Shown: positions 1 through 5,750, counted from the stretch's first letter. The stretch: DNA of 9,791 nucleotides from Candidatus Agrococcus pullicola (GCA_019115685.1 DXDC01000266.1:1-9791); one strand, 5' to 3'. The notes: generated from the sequence alone by a model not told the origin. Made by a program: numbers and translations.

Positions 1-19
1 AATCCCGCAGAGAACAGAA

Positions 20-67
20 AATGGTTTGGGGGGCCAGCACCTTTCGGCGCTGGCCCCCCAAACCATT
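20..67 (-). terminator. 19-bp hairpin at the 3' end of tRNA-Thr
   Basis: Positions 20-38 and 49-67 are perfect reverse complements (19 bp) around a 10-base loop, in which two further C-G pairs can form after an A.C mismatch. On the minus strand the hairpin starts at the last A of the encoded CCA of tRNA-Thr and is followed by TTCTGTTCTC, a moderately T-rich tail. This fits an intrinsic terminator for the tRNA. The stem is longer than usual for a terminator and might also stop transcription arriving from the left on the plus strand. Confidence 0.7.
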
Positions 68-142
68 GGTGCCCGCAGAGGGATTCGAACCCCCAACCAT
101 CGACTTACAAGATCGCTGCTCTACCGTTGGAGCTATGCGGGC
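67..142 (-). tRNA. tRNA-Thr (anticodon TGT)
   Basis: The minus strand folds into a complete cloverleaf. The 7-bp acceptor stem GCCCGCA/TGCGGGC is perfect. It has T8, a GAGC-type D arm, the anticodon loop CTTGTAA (anticodon TGT, reading ACA), a 5-base variable loop, a GGGGG/CCCTC T stem with one G.U pair and the loop TTCGAAT. The discriminator base is A, and CCA is encoded (positions 69-67 on the minus strand). The anticodon stem has one G.A mismatch at its base and a T.G pair by the loop, which is tolerable. The gene runs divergently from the GNAT gene, and its promoter must lie in 143 to about 200. Confidence 0.96.
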
Positions 143-162
143 GTGCATCAGCGCAGCCACTC

Positions 163-169
163 TATCTTA
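163..169. promoter_or_regulatory. possible shared -10 box between tRNA-Thr and GNAT gene
   Basis: CTATCTTAG reads TATCTT on the plus strand (163-168) and TAAGAT on the minus strand (169-164). Both fit the TANNNT -10 pattern. The plus box would start transcription about 5 bases before the GNAT ATG. The minus box would start about 15 bases before the mature tRNA 5' end. No good -35 element is visible on either side, so this is inferred from symmetry and spacing. Confidence 0.3.
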
Positions 170-179
170 GGGTGAAAAC

Positions 180-695
180 ATGCCTACACTGCGCAACATC
201 GAACCGGACCGCGACGCTGCCGCCGTTCTCACGGCATTCGAAGCAGCCGACAACGACCTGTTGCGCCAAGCCTCAGTCATCGATTCAGCGGAAACCGCAC
301 GCAAGTACCTCGAAACGATGGCGGGACTCGGATGGGCGATCGACGCATCCGGCACCCTCATCGGCATCGTGGCCGCCGCAAGCCGCAGCGCGCAGCACAA
401 GAGCGCATGGATGTCGTACTGGCTCGAGCCCGAAGCGCGCGGCCGTGGGATCGCGGCCCGAGCACTCTCAACCGCCTCGGATGCCTTGTTCGCGGACGGA
501 TTCCACCGCCTGGAACTCGGCGCACGCATCAATAACCCAGCATCGATCAAAACCGCAGAGCGAGCCGGATACGTGCACGAAGGAGTCAACCGCGAAGAGC
601 TCGAGTACGACGGAGTGAGATTCGACACCGTCCGGATGGCGCGATTGGCGACCGACCCTGCGCCGACGATCGCGCCGTTGCAGATATCGCGATGA
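180..695 (+). CDS. GNAT-family N-acetyltransferase, RimJ/RimL-like
   Basis: A 171-residue cytoplasmic protein of the Gcn5-related acetyltransferase superfamily, which moves the acetyl group of acetyl-CoA to an amine of a protein N-terminus or small molecule. The acetyl-CoA pyrophosphate loop is visible as EARGRGIAARAL (about residues 85-96, R/QxxGxG/A pattern). The typical C-terminal part follows as N-N-P-A-S...AERAGYVHEGV (about 118-136), as in the Acetyltransf_3/RimJ-like branch. The length is normal for the family. The start is the ATG at 180, preceded by a weak AGGG seven bases upstream and a possible -10 box so close that the leader would be only a few bases. It stands alone between the divergent tRNA-Thr and the SIMPL gene. 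The substrate cannot be read from the sequence. Confidence 0.9.
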   Translation: MPTLRNIEPDRDAAAVLTAFEAADNDLLRQASVIDSAETARKYLETMAGLGWAIDASGTLIGIVAAASRSAQHKSAWMSYWLEPEARGRGIAARALSTASDALFADGFHRLELGARINNPASIKTAERAGYVHEGVNREELEYDGVRFDTVRMARLATDPAPTIAPLQISR

Positions 696-724
696 ACGCC
701 CCGATCGAAAGCCCCTTGCATTAC

Positions 725-754
725 TTGAGCGCTCCGCAACGTGCGTCTTACTAT
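725..754 (+). promoter_or_regulatory. promoter of the SIMPL gene, leaderless type
   Basis: TTGAGC (725-730), an 18-base spacer and TACTAT (749-754) form a recognisable SigA-type promoter. The -10 box ends six bases before the ATG at 761, so transcription should begin on or next to the start codon. No Shine-Dalgarno sequence lies before that ATG, which fits a leaderless mRNA. Confidence 0.6.
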
Positions 755-760
755 TGACGC

Positions 761-1387
761 ATGACCCTCATCCACGCAGTCGGTACGAGCGAGTCGCATT
801 ACCGCGCTGAGCGAGCCACCGTCACCGCCCGCATCTCCATCTCCTCCGCCGATCGTGCCGAGAGCATTGCGAAGGCAACCGCGCTTCACAACCGCGTCGC
901 GGGCAGGGCACAGGAGCTTCGCGCAGGCGGAGACGCCACCTGGCACGCCGCGGACCCGCTGAGCACCTGGGCGCGCAAAAGCTTTGCAGAAGGATCGAAG
1001 TCGAAGGTGATCATCGAGCACATCACCTCAAGCGTTGTGCGCGTGAAACTCTCGAACCTCTCGATCGTCGGCGAGATCGTGGCGGAGTTAGCCGCTGCCG
1101 GCGCCGAAACCAGAGTCGACTGGTCGTTGACCGAGGATTTCAAGCGGCAGTGCGAGCGCCGTGCACGCACGGCCGCTGTTGGAGAAGCGCGGCAGGTCGC
1201 CGACGACTACGCGGAAGCACTCGGTGAACGCGTCGAGCGTGTCGTGAGCATTTCGGATGCCCAAGCCGGGTTCGGCGGTGCCCATCCGCGTGCCGGCGCT
1301 GCAGGGTCCGCCGAAGCGCAGGTGACGGTCGCTGAGATCACGGTGCGTGCCTCGGTGAAGGGTGAATTCGAGACAGTCGCGCCCTAG
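761..1387 (+). CDS. SIMPL-domain (DUF541) protein
   Basis: A 208-residue protein matching the SIMPL/DUF541 family. It begins with the family's N-terminal V-G-x-S/G-E-x strand (HAVGTSESHYRAERATVTARI), has a central region around residues 85-125, and ends with a helix of the type RRARTAAVGEARQVADDYAEALG (about 133-155) before a final beta stretch ending EITVRASVKGEFE. SIMPL proteins are best known as a signalling adaptor in mammals and as mostly uncharacterised, often exported, proteins in bacteria. This one has no signal peptide or membrane segment and should be cytoplasmic. It appears leaderless: there is no ribosome-binding site, and a good promoter places the start of transcription at the ATG. 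Its role is unknown and the neighbours give no hint. Confidence 0.82.
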   Translation: MTLIHAVGTSESHYRAERATVTARISISSADRAESIAKATALHNRVAGRAQELRAGGDATWHAADPLSTWARKSFAEGSKSKVIIEHITSSVVRVKLSNLSIVGEIVAELAAAGAETRVDWSLTEDFKRQCERRARTAAVGEARQVADDYAEALGERVERVVSISDAQAGFGGAHPRAGAAGSAEAQVTVAEITVRASVKGEFETVAP

Positions 1388-1458
1388 CGGGTGGCAGGGC
1401 CGCGAGCGGGAGATCAAACCGTCGCCGGGCGCAGCCGGATCGACTGCATGATTCGCCG

Positions 1459-1464
1459 TACCAT
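1459..1464 (+). promoter_or_regulatory. possible -10 box of the MFS gene, leaderless type
   Basis: TACCAT ends exactly six bases before the GTG at 1471, the same geometry as the SIMPL promoter. No convincing -35 element is seen 16-19 bases upstream. No Shine-Dalgarno sequence precedes the GTG. Confidence 0.35.
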
Positions 1465-1470
1465 GGGCGA

Positions 1471-2667
1471 GTGCGCCCAGCCCTGAAACGCCTTGCGATC
1501 GTCTCGCTCGTCAGCGGTTCCTTCGGGCTCGGCGCGAGCCAGTACCTCGTCATGGCGCTGCTGCCCGAGATCACCGACGACCTCGCCGGCACCGCGGGTT
1601 CTGGCGACATCGCGCTCGTGGAGTTCGCCACGAGCTTCCTGGCGTCCGGGTACTCGTTAGGCGTTGTTTTTGGGCTGATAGTGCTCCCGATGCTCGTGCG
1701 CAGAATGAGCGATACGCGCGTGCTCCAGGGATGTGCCGCTGTTCTGCTGCTGCTCACCATGGCCGTTGCGTTGAGCCCCTCGTTGGCGCTCGCGGTGCCC
1801 GTACGTTTTCTGTCGGCGATCGTGCACGCTACGTACCTGGGCACGGCATCGATCGTCGTGGCGAGGATGCTCGGTAGCGGGCGTGACGGCAGGGGAGCAG
1901 CCATCGTCATCGGCGGCATGGCCGCGGCAAATCTCGTGGTGGTGCCGATTCTGACGGCGGTCGGGGCTGCAGTGTCATGGCGCCTCGGCCTCGGGGTAGC
2001 AGCGTTGCTCTTCCTGCCGGCCGTGCTCGTATTCTTCTTCGTTACACCGCTCGATGCTGACACCGCGGCACTCGGGGCGAGCAGCCCGAAAGAGTCTCGA
2101 CGAAAGGCCAACGGCGTCGCGTTGCTGGCCGTCATGCTCGCACTGATGAGCGCAGCCATCTTCGCCGCCGTCACGTTCATCGCGCCCATTGCGCGGGAGC
2201 TGCAGGGCGGGCAGTTCACTCTGCCCATGGCGCTCGTGATGCTGGCGTTCGGCGCAGGCATGAACCTCGGCAACTACGTCGGCGGATGGCAGGCCGACCG
2301 CGCGCCAGTTCGAGGGCTCTGGATCTGGATCGCGGCGGGTGGTTCAGGATTTGCGACCCTGCTCGCCTCAAACGACTACGGTGTAACGGCTGCGCTGGGC
2401 GCGAGTCTCGTCGGCACTGCACTGGGCGGGATGACGCCGTGCGCGCAGGTGCTGTTCCTGCGGTTCATGACGCGCCGGCGTCGACTGGGAGCGTCACTGG
2501 CGCCCGCCGTCGTGAATCTCGGCAACTTCGCCGGCACCGCGACTGGGGGCCTCGCGATGGTCGGTCTCGGCGTGCACTCGTTGCCACTCGTCTCGCTCGG
2601 GTTCTTGATGCTGGCCGCGGGCATCCTGCTGGTGCTTTCCGTGCGGATGCGCGCTAGCGCTGACTAG
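1471..2667 (+). CDS. MFS transporter, DHA1/AraJ-like efflux permease
   Basis: A 398-residue integral membrane protein with about twelve hydrophobic segments, typical of the major facilitator superfamily. The N-terminal segment contains FGLGASQYLVMALLPEI, the pattern of AraJ/YdhP-type DHA1 permeases (drug or sugar efflux by proton antiport). A charged loop with RR at the TM2-TM3 position (LVRRMSDTRV, about residues 75-84) matches the MFS loop motif. A hydrophilic central loop (about 195-215, ASSPKESRRKANG) divides the two halves. The GTG at 1471 is the only start possible: no ATG, GTG or TTG lies in frame between it and the stop at 1387. It lacks a Shine-Dalgarno sequence and sits six bases behind a TACCAT box, so it may be translated leaderless. 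The substrate is not predictable. It lies 83 bases after the SIMPL gene and probably has its own promoter. Confidence 0.88.
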   Translation: MRPALKRLAIVSLVSGSFGLGASQYLVMALLPEITDDLAGTAGSGDIALVEFATSFLASGYSLGVVFGLIVLPMLVRRMSDTRVLQGCAAVLLLLTMAVALSPSLALAVPVRFLSAIVHATYLGTASIVVARMLGSGRDGRGAAIVIGGMAAANLVVVPILTAVGAAVSWRLGLGVAALLFLPAVLVFFFVTPLDADTAALGASSPKESRRKANGVALLAVMLALMSAAIFAAVTFIAPIARELQGGQFTLPMALVMLAFGAGMNLGNYVGGWQADRAPVRGLWIWIAAGGSGFATLLASNDYGVTAALGASLVGTALGGMTPCAQVLFLRFMTRRRRLGASLAPAVVNLGNFAGTATGGLAMVGLGVHSLPLVSLGFLMLAAGILLVLSVRMRASAD

Positions 2668-2670
2668 CGC
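2651..2670 (+). other. small stem-loop over the MFS stop codon
   Basis: GCGCTAG (2651-2657) pairs with CTAGCGC (2664-2670) across six bases, and the right arm contains the TAG stop. No T-run follows, so it is at most a weak or non-canonical transcript end. I see no other terminator candidate before the next promoter. Confidence 0.25.
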
Positions 2671-2776
2671 GGGCGTCCCCAGCGCTGCGAGTCATGAGCC
2701 CACCGGCGTGATCGCGGATCAGTCCTGGCAACGCCCAGAGCGTCCCAGATGTGCCTCACCACGAAAAGCTCCCAGT

Positions 2777-2788
2777 ATTGTGTTCAAT
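2777..2788. promoter_or_regulatory. degenerate operator-like site upstream of the atoE-type gene
   Basis: ATTGTGTTCAAT keeps both half-sites (ATTG and CAAT) of the palindrome ATTGGATCCAAT found in the E1 promoter, with the same four-base centre spacing, but its centre is not palindromic. It overlaps the likely -35 region of the transporter promoter. It could be a second, weaker GntR site, or chance. Confidence 0.3.
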
Positions 2789-2808
2789 CTGCACGAATGT
2801 GCTACGGT
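2778..2808 (+). promoter_or_regulatory. likely promoter of the atoE-type gene
   Basis: TACGGT (2803-2808) preceded by TGC makes an extended -10 element. Upstream, TTGTGT (2778-2783, 19-base spacer) or TGTTCA (2781-2786, 16-base spacer) may act as the -35. The predicted start is near 2815, giving a leader of about 50 bases that includes a hairpin and an operator-like palindrome. Confidence 0.38.
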
Positions 2809-2821
2809 TTTCGCGAGGATT

Positions 2822-2836
2822 GCGACGAAACGTCGC
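2822..2836 (+). other. short perfect hairpin in the transporter leader
   Basis: GCGACG-AAA-CGTCGC forms a six-base-pair stem with a three-base loop inside the predicted 5' leader, just before the operator-like site at 2840. It may be an mRNA stability element or an extra protein-binding dyad. Nothing in the sequence decides between these. Confidence 0.3.
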
Positions 2837-2839
2837 CTA

Positions 2840-2851
2840 ATTGGATCCACT
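2840..2851. promoter_or_regulatory. operator-like palindrome for the GntR regulator
   Basis: ATTGGATCCACT differs at one position from the perfect palindrome ATTGGATCCAAT in the E1-E2 promoter. It lies about 25-36 bases after the predicted transcription start and just before the ribosome-binding site, a position suited to repression by roadblock. A TTG-N4-CAA layout is usual for operators of FadR/FCD-type GntR proteins, and such a regulator is encoded nearby. Confidence 0.5.
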
Positions 2852-2867
2852 ACAAGGAGGTTGTGGG

Positions 2868-4253
2868 GTGTCCCAACCACGTAGCACCGAGACTCTTCCC
2901 AAGGAAGAAAAGTCTGGCGGCATGCTGAGGATCGCGGAGTTCTTCAGCAACGTCGTTCGGAAATACTTGCCAGACCCGCTCGTCATCGCGATCATTCTGA
3001 CGCTGTTCAGCGTGCTCCTTGCGGTGACAGTAGGGCGATCGAACCCGCTTGATGTCATCGAGTACTGGGGTGGTGGGTTCTGGGATCTGCTCGCATTCGG
3101 CATGCAGGTCGTCCTCATCATCCTGACCGGCTTCCTGCTCGCGAAGACGCCGATCGTCGACGTCATGCTGACACGGTTGGCGAAGCTGCCGAAGGGCAAC
3201 ACGAGCGCAATCGTCCTCGCCGTCGTCCTGACCGGTATCGCGAGCTGGCTGCAGTGGGGCTTCGGCCTCATCATCGGCACGATCATCGCGCAGAAGATCG
3301 CTGCTAACGTCAAGACGCTGCACTATCCATTGGCGATTGCGGCCGCCTACTCCGGCTTCGTCGTCTACGGGATGGGCATTTCGGCGACGATTCCGCTGCT
3401 GGTGGCAACCGAGGGGCACTTCCTCGAAGACCAGATCGGGGTCATCGGACTCGAGCAGACGGTCTTCCACCCCGTCATTCTCGTCACCACTGCCGTTACG
3501 ATCGTCACGATGCCGTTCTTCTTGGCGTTGCTGCATCCCAAAGATCCGAAGAAGATCATCGCGCTCGACCCAGCCGTGCTTCAGATCAAGAAGAACGAGA
3601 AAATCGAGGCGGGCGAGCGGTCGTTCGGACAGCGCCTCAATGACTCGCCCGTGCTCGGTATCGCTGCCGGGTTACTCGGCCTGTCGTACTCGGTGATCTA
3701 CCTCATCGACGGTGGATCCATCGACCTCGACTCGGTGAATTTCCTGTTCCTGATGCTCGCGTTCCTGCTGTTCGCGCGTCCTTCTCGATTCATCACGGCC
3801 GTGGCTGAAGGTGTCAAGACCGTCGGCGGTGTGATCGTGCAGTACCCGTTTTACGCGGGCATCATGGCCATCCTCGTCGGATCGGGTCTCGTCGTAACGT
3901 TTTCCGGGGCATTCACCGAAATCTCCACTCCGGCCACGCTGCCACTGTGGGCATTCATCTCAGCTGGGCTTATCAACATCCTGATTCCCTCCGGCGGTGG
4001 GCAGTTCGCAGTCCAGGGGCCAGTGGTTATCGAGGCCGCGCAGGAGATCGGTGCGAGCGAGGCGGCGACGGCGATGGCGGTCTCCGTGGGCGATCAGTGG
4101 ACGAACATGCTGCAGCCGTTCTTCTTACTGCCGGTGCTCGCGCTCTCGAAGCTCAAGCTCACCGATGTGCTCGGTTACACCATCATGATGTTGTTCTACA
4201 CAGGCATCATCTTCTCGGCATCCATGCTGGTCTATGGTTTCGTGATGCTCTGA
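2868..4253 (+). CDS. atoE: short-chain fatty acid transporter, AtoE family
   Basis: A polytopic inner-membrane carrier of the AtoE/SCFA transporter family (E. coli AtoE is about 440 residues; this one is 461). The family is linked to uptake of acetoacetate and other short carboxylates. Family signatures are visible: LPDP near residues 34-37, the PLDVIEYWGGGFWDLLAF stretch (about 60-77), WGFGLIIG (about 130-137), AAAYSGFVVYGMGISATIPL (about 158-177), IPSGGGQ (about 373-379) and GDQWTNMLQPF (about 408-418). The start is the GTG at 2868: a full AAGGAGG (2854-2860) sits seven bases before it. An in-frame TTG at 2841 would lie upstream of that site and inside the operator. The gene ends facing the GntR gene with a long hairpin between. 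A shared operator-like palindrome suggests co-regulation with the E1-E2 operon. The true substrate is inferred only from the family; the symbol reflects family membership. Confidence 0.9.
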   Translation: MSQPRSTETLPKEEKSGGMLRIAEFFSNVVRKYLPDPLVIAIILTLFSVLLAVTVGRSNPLDVIEYWGGGFWDLLAFGMQVVLIILTGFLLAKTPIVDVMLTRLAKLPKGNTSAIVLAVVLTGIASWLQWGFGLIIGTIIAQKIAANVKTLHYPLAIAAAYSGFVVYGMGISATIPLLVATEGHFLEDQIGVIGLEQTVFHPVILVTTAVTIVTMPFFLALLHPKDPKKIIALDPAVLQIKKNEKIEAGERSFGQRLNDSPVLGIAAGLLGLSYSVIYLIDGGSIDLDSVNFLFLMLAFLLFARPSRFITAVAEGVKTVGGVIVQYPFYAGIMAILVGSGLVVTFSGAFTEISTPATLPLWAFISAGLINILIPSGGGQFAVQGPVVIEAAQEIGASEAATAMAVSVGDQWTNMLQPFFLLPVLALSKLKLTDVLGYTIMMLFYTGIIFSASMLVYGFVML

Positions 4254-4270
4254 GCCATAGACTCGCGCGT

Positions 4271-4327
4271 TCAGTGCAGGGTTTGCGTCGGAATTTGCCA
4301 ATCAAACCGACGTGGACCCTGCACTGA
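4271..4327. terminator. long hairpin between convergent atoE-type and gntR genes
   Basis: Arms 4271-4291 and 4307-4327 pair over 21 positions: 12 Watson-Crick pairs, three T.G/G.T wobbles (plus-strand RNA) and 6 more Watson-Crick pairs. The 15-base loop can itself form TTTG/CAAA. The place between two converging 3' ends fits a bidirectional terminator. No T-run follows on either strand, so it would be of the U-tail-less kind often proposed for actinobacteria, or an mRNA end-stabilising structure. Confidence 0.6.
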
Positions 4328-4393
4328 GTCAAGCTCATCGCGGAGCAACTCATCTCGGGGCGACGACGCATCTGTCGCTGTCGCAGCCCGGCG

Positions 4394-5071
4394 CTACTCG
4401 AAGATCTCGGGCATCCGCTCGAGCTCGCGACGCGTGCGACGGATGTGCATGGCGAGCACGCGCGTCGCCTCCTCGGCATCCCTGTTCCGGATCGCTGCGA
4501 TCATGAGGCGATGGTCCATATCGGCGCGGTGGTCGTCCTGGATGCGCGCTGCCATGACGAACTCGCGCCTGTAGTGCTGCGTTCGGTTCCAGAGATGGGT
4601 CGCGGTCTGCTGCAGCGTGAGCGTGTCGGCAGCCGAGTACGAGAGTAGATGGAAACGACGGTCGAGCTCGATGAACGTGGCGGCATCCGGCGCCGCCTCC
4701 ATCTCGTCGGCGAGGCGCTCGAGCTCATCGACGGTCTCGTCGCTCAAGTGCGGGATGTTGTAGCGCAGCAGGAGCGGGTCGATGCGTTCGCGAATTTCGT
4801 ACAGTTCCGTCACTTCAGCGGCGCTCAGCTTCGAGACCCAGGCGCCGGCATTGGCCACGAGCGTGACCAGCCCCTCAGCGGCAAGTGTGCGCAGCGCCTC
4901 GCGCACCGGCACGCGGCTGGCGCCGAACCGTTCGGCGAGCTTCTCCTGCCGAAGGCGTTCACCGGGGGAGAGCTCGCCGCCCAGGATCGCATCCCGAATT
5001 CCGTCCGCGACACGGGCACCCGATCGGCCGTGATCGGTCGGGCCCTGGCTCAAAAGATCTGTTGCTGCCAC
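4394..5071 (-). CDS. GntR-family transcriptional regulator, FCD (FadR-type) subfamily
   Basis: A 225-residue DNA-binding protein. The N-terminal winged helix-turn-helix (about residues 18-80) shows IRDAILGGELSPGERL and the recognition helix SRVPVREALRTLAAEGLV typical of GntR proteins. The rest is an all-helical FCD ligand domain that keeps the usual metal-binding set: D137 and H141 (DRRFH), H187 (DHRLM) and H209 (MHI). Such domains commonly sense small carboxylates. The start is a GTG at 5071, four bases after the stop of the upstream VOC gene and without a clear ribosome-binding site, so translation is probably coupled. No later in-frame start precedes the DNA-binding domain. Its divergent position next to the E1-E2 operon, with a perfect palindrome in that promoter, makes it the likely local regulator. 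Whether it represses or activates is not shown; the operator position favours repression. Confidence 0.92.
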   Translation of the reverse strand: MAATDLLSQGPTDHGRSGARVADGIRDAILGGELSPGERLRQEKLAERFGASRVPVREALRTLAAEGLVTLVANAGAWVSKLSAAEVTELYEIRERIDPLLLRYNIPHLSDETVDELERLADEMEAAPDAATFIELDRRFHLLSYSAADTLTLQQTATHLWNRTQHYRREFVMAARIQDDHRADMDHRLMIAAIRNRDAEEATRVLAMHIRRTRRELERMPEIFE

Positions 5072-5075
5072 ACGG

Positions 5076-5597
5076 CTATTCTGCCGGATGCGCCGGATGC
5101 CAGAGCTTCACGGGCGCATCAGCTTCGTACGCCTTGCCGTCGGGAAAGCTGACCAGCTCGAAATACATGCCCCACGGAGCCTTGAAGTAGACCCATCGCT
5201 GTCCTTCCGAGGCTCCGGCCGAGGCGACCGGCTCACCCAGGATCTCGACCCCCTCTCGGCGGAGGTGCTCGAGCGCGGCATCCAGGTCGTCCACGTAGAG
5301 CCCCACGTGGTGGCCGCCGATGTCGCTGTTACGGGGCATTCCTCCCTGTCCGTCCGCCGCGTCATAGGTGAACACCTCGAAGTTCGTGCCGTTCGCTAGC
5401 CGATAGAAACGGATCTCGGTGAGCTTCGTACGAGGATGCACATCAAGCTGCTGTTGCATCCAATTATCGTCCGACTGCTTACCGGCCAGCGTATACACTC
5501 GCTCGGCGCCGAGTACCCTGACCAAGAAGTCCTCTGCCTCATCGAAACTTGGTACGGTGATGCCGATGTGATCGGATCCGCGGAGCCCTGGGAGCAT
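5076..5597 (-). CDS. VOC-superfamily (glyoxalase-fold) metalloprotein
   Basis: A 173-residue protein with two babbab modules of the vicinal oxygen chelate fold. Module one begins SDHIGITVPSFDEAEDFL and ends NFEVFTY; module two begins GGHHVGLYVDDLDAALEHL and ends MYFELVSFP. The four expected metal ligands are present: H10, E74, H97 (or H96) and E147. Enzymes of this fold include glyoxalase I, methylmalonyl-CoA epimerase and extradiol dioxygenases; resistance proteins of the fold lack catalysis. The ATG at 5597 has a full AAGGAGG seven bases upstream. It is first in a two-gene operon with the GntR regulator and divergent from the 2-oxoacid dehydrogenase genes. This suggests that it acts on a related metabolite, by isomerisation or removal of a reactive carbonyl. 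The exact reaction is unknown. Confidence 0.87.
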   Translation of the reverse strand: MLPGLRGSDHIGITVPSFDEAEDFLVRVLGAERVYTLAGKQSDDNWMQQQLDVHPRTKLTEIRFYRLANGTNFEVFTYDAADGQGGMPRNSDIGGHHVGLYVDDLDAALEHLRREGVEILGEPVASAGASEGQRWVYFKAPWGMYFELVSFPDGKAYEADAPVKLWHPAHPAE

Positions 5598-5661
5598 GAC
5601 GCAACCTCCTTGTTTGCAGCGTTCTCGTGCTCATTCGTTACATGAATTGTTGCACAGAATG

Positions 5662-5690
5662 CGTATCGTTTGCACTAGTATTGGATCCAA
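5662..5690 (-). promoter_or_regulatory. tentative promoter of the VOC-gntR operon
   Basis: On the minus strand TTGGAT (5690-5685) is followed after 17 bases by GATACG (5667-5662). The -35 box would be one half of the operator palindrome, so one regulator could control both directions. The -10 match is poor, hence low confidence. Confidence 0.22.
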
Positions 5691-5699
5691 TCGTACGAT
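5670..5699 (+). promoter_or_regulatory. promoter of the E1-E2 dehydrogenase operon
   Basis: TTGCAC (5670-5675), an 18-base spacer and TACGAT (5694-5699) give a good SigA-type promoter, with transcription expected to start near 5706 and a leader of about 45 bases. The spacer contains the whole operator palindrome. A second TTGCAC lies exactly 20 bases upstream (5650-5655) without a matching -10. Confidence 0.6.
5680..5691. promoter_or_regulatory. perfect palindromic operator ATTGGATCCAAT
   Basis: A perfect 12-base palindrome set between the -35 and -10 boxes of the E1-E2 promoter. Its TTG-N4-CAA form suits a GntR/FCD dimer, and the gene for such a regulator is the second gene of the divergent operon. 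It overlaps by two bases a second perfect palindrome, ATCGTACGAT (5690-5699), which covers the -10 box. A close copy stands before the transporter gene at 2840. Confidence 0.62.
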
Positions 5700-5750
5700 A
5701 GGCTGATCGGCAACTCGCCCGAACGCTCGCGTAAATAAGGAGAGGCAAGG

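Noticed and set aside
127..618. A plus-strand frame overlapping tRNA-Thr and the GNAT gene
   Set aside because: It starts inside the tRNA and is a shifted frame of the GNAT gene; the product is Ser/Thr/Arg-rich with no domain.
167..1021. A 284-codon minus-strand frame across the GNAT and SIMPL genes
   Set aside because: It crosses two recognised genes and their promoter, with no family features of its own.
1463..1486. A seven-codon ATG frame overlapping the MFS start
   Set aside because: It begins within the likely -10 box, so it would not be on a transcript starting at 1471, and it has no ribosome-binding site.
1338..2273. A 311-codon minus-strand frame opposite the MFS gene
   Set aside because: Composition is Arg/Ser/Thr/Ala-rich and low-complexity, with no domain and no ribosome-binding site; it is explained as a shadow of the MFS gene.
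2852..2863. Identical 12-mer ACAAGGAGGTTG before the transporter and VOC genes (5602-5613 on the minus strand)
   Set aside because: Most of it is the optimal ribosome-binding site, so the shared sequence is expected and needs no common origin.
2841..2867. TTG at 2841 as start of the transporter (nine extra residues)
   Set aside because: The Shine-Dalgarno AAGGAGG lies downstream of it and fits the GTG at 2868; the TTG falls inside the operator-like palindrome.
3711..3719. Other GGATCC sites (near 3714, 5574 and 7340) as further operators
   Set aside because: They lack the flanking ATTG/CAAT halves and lie inside coding sequence.
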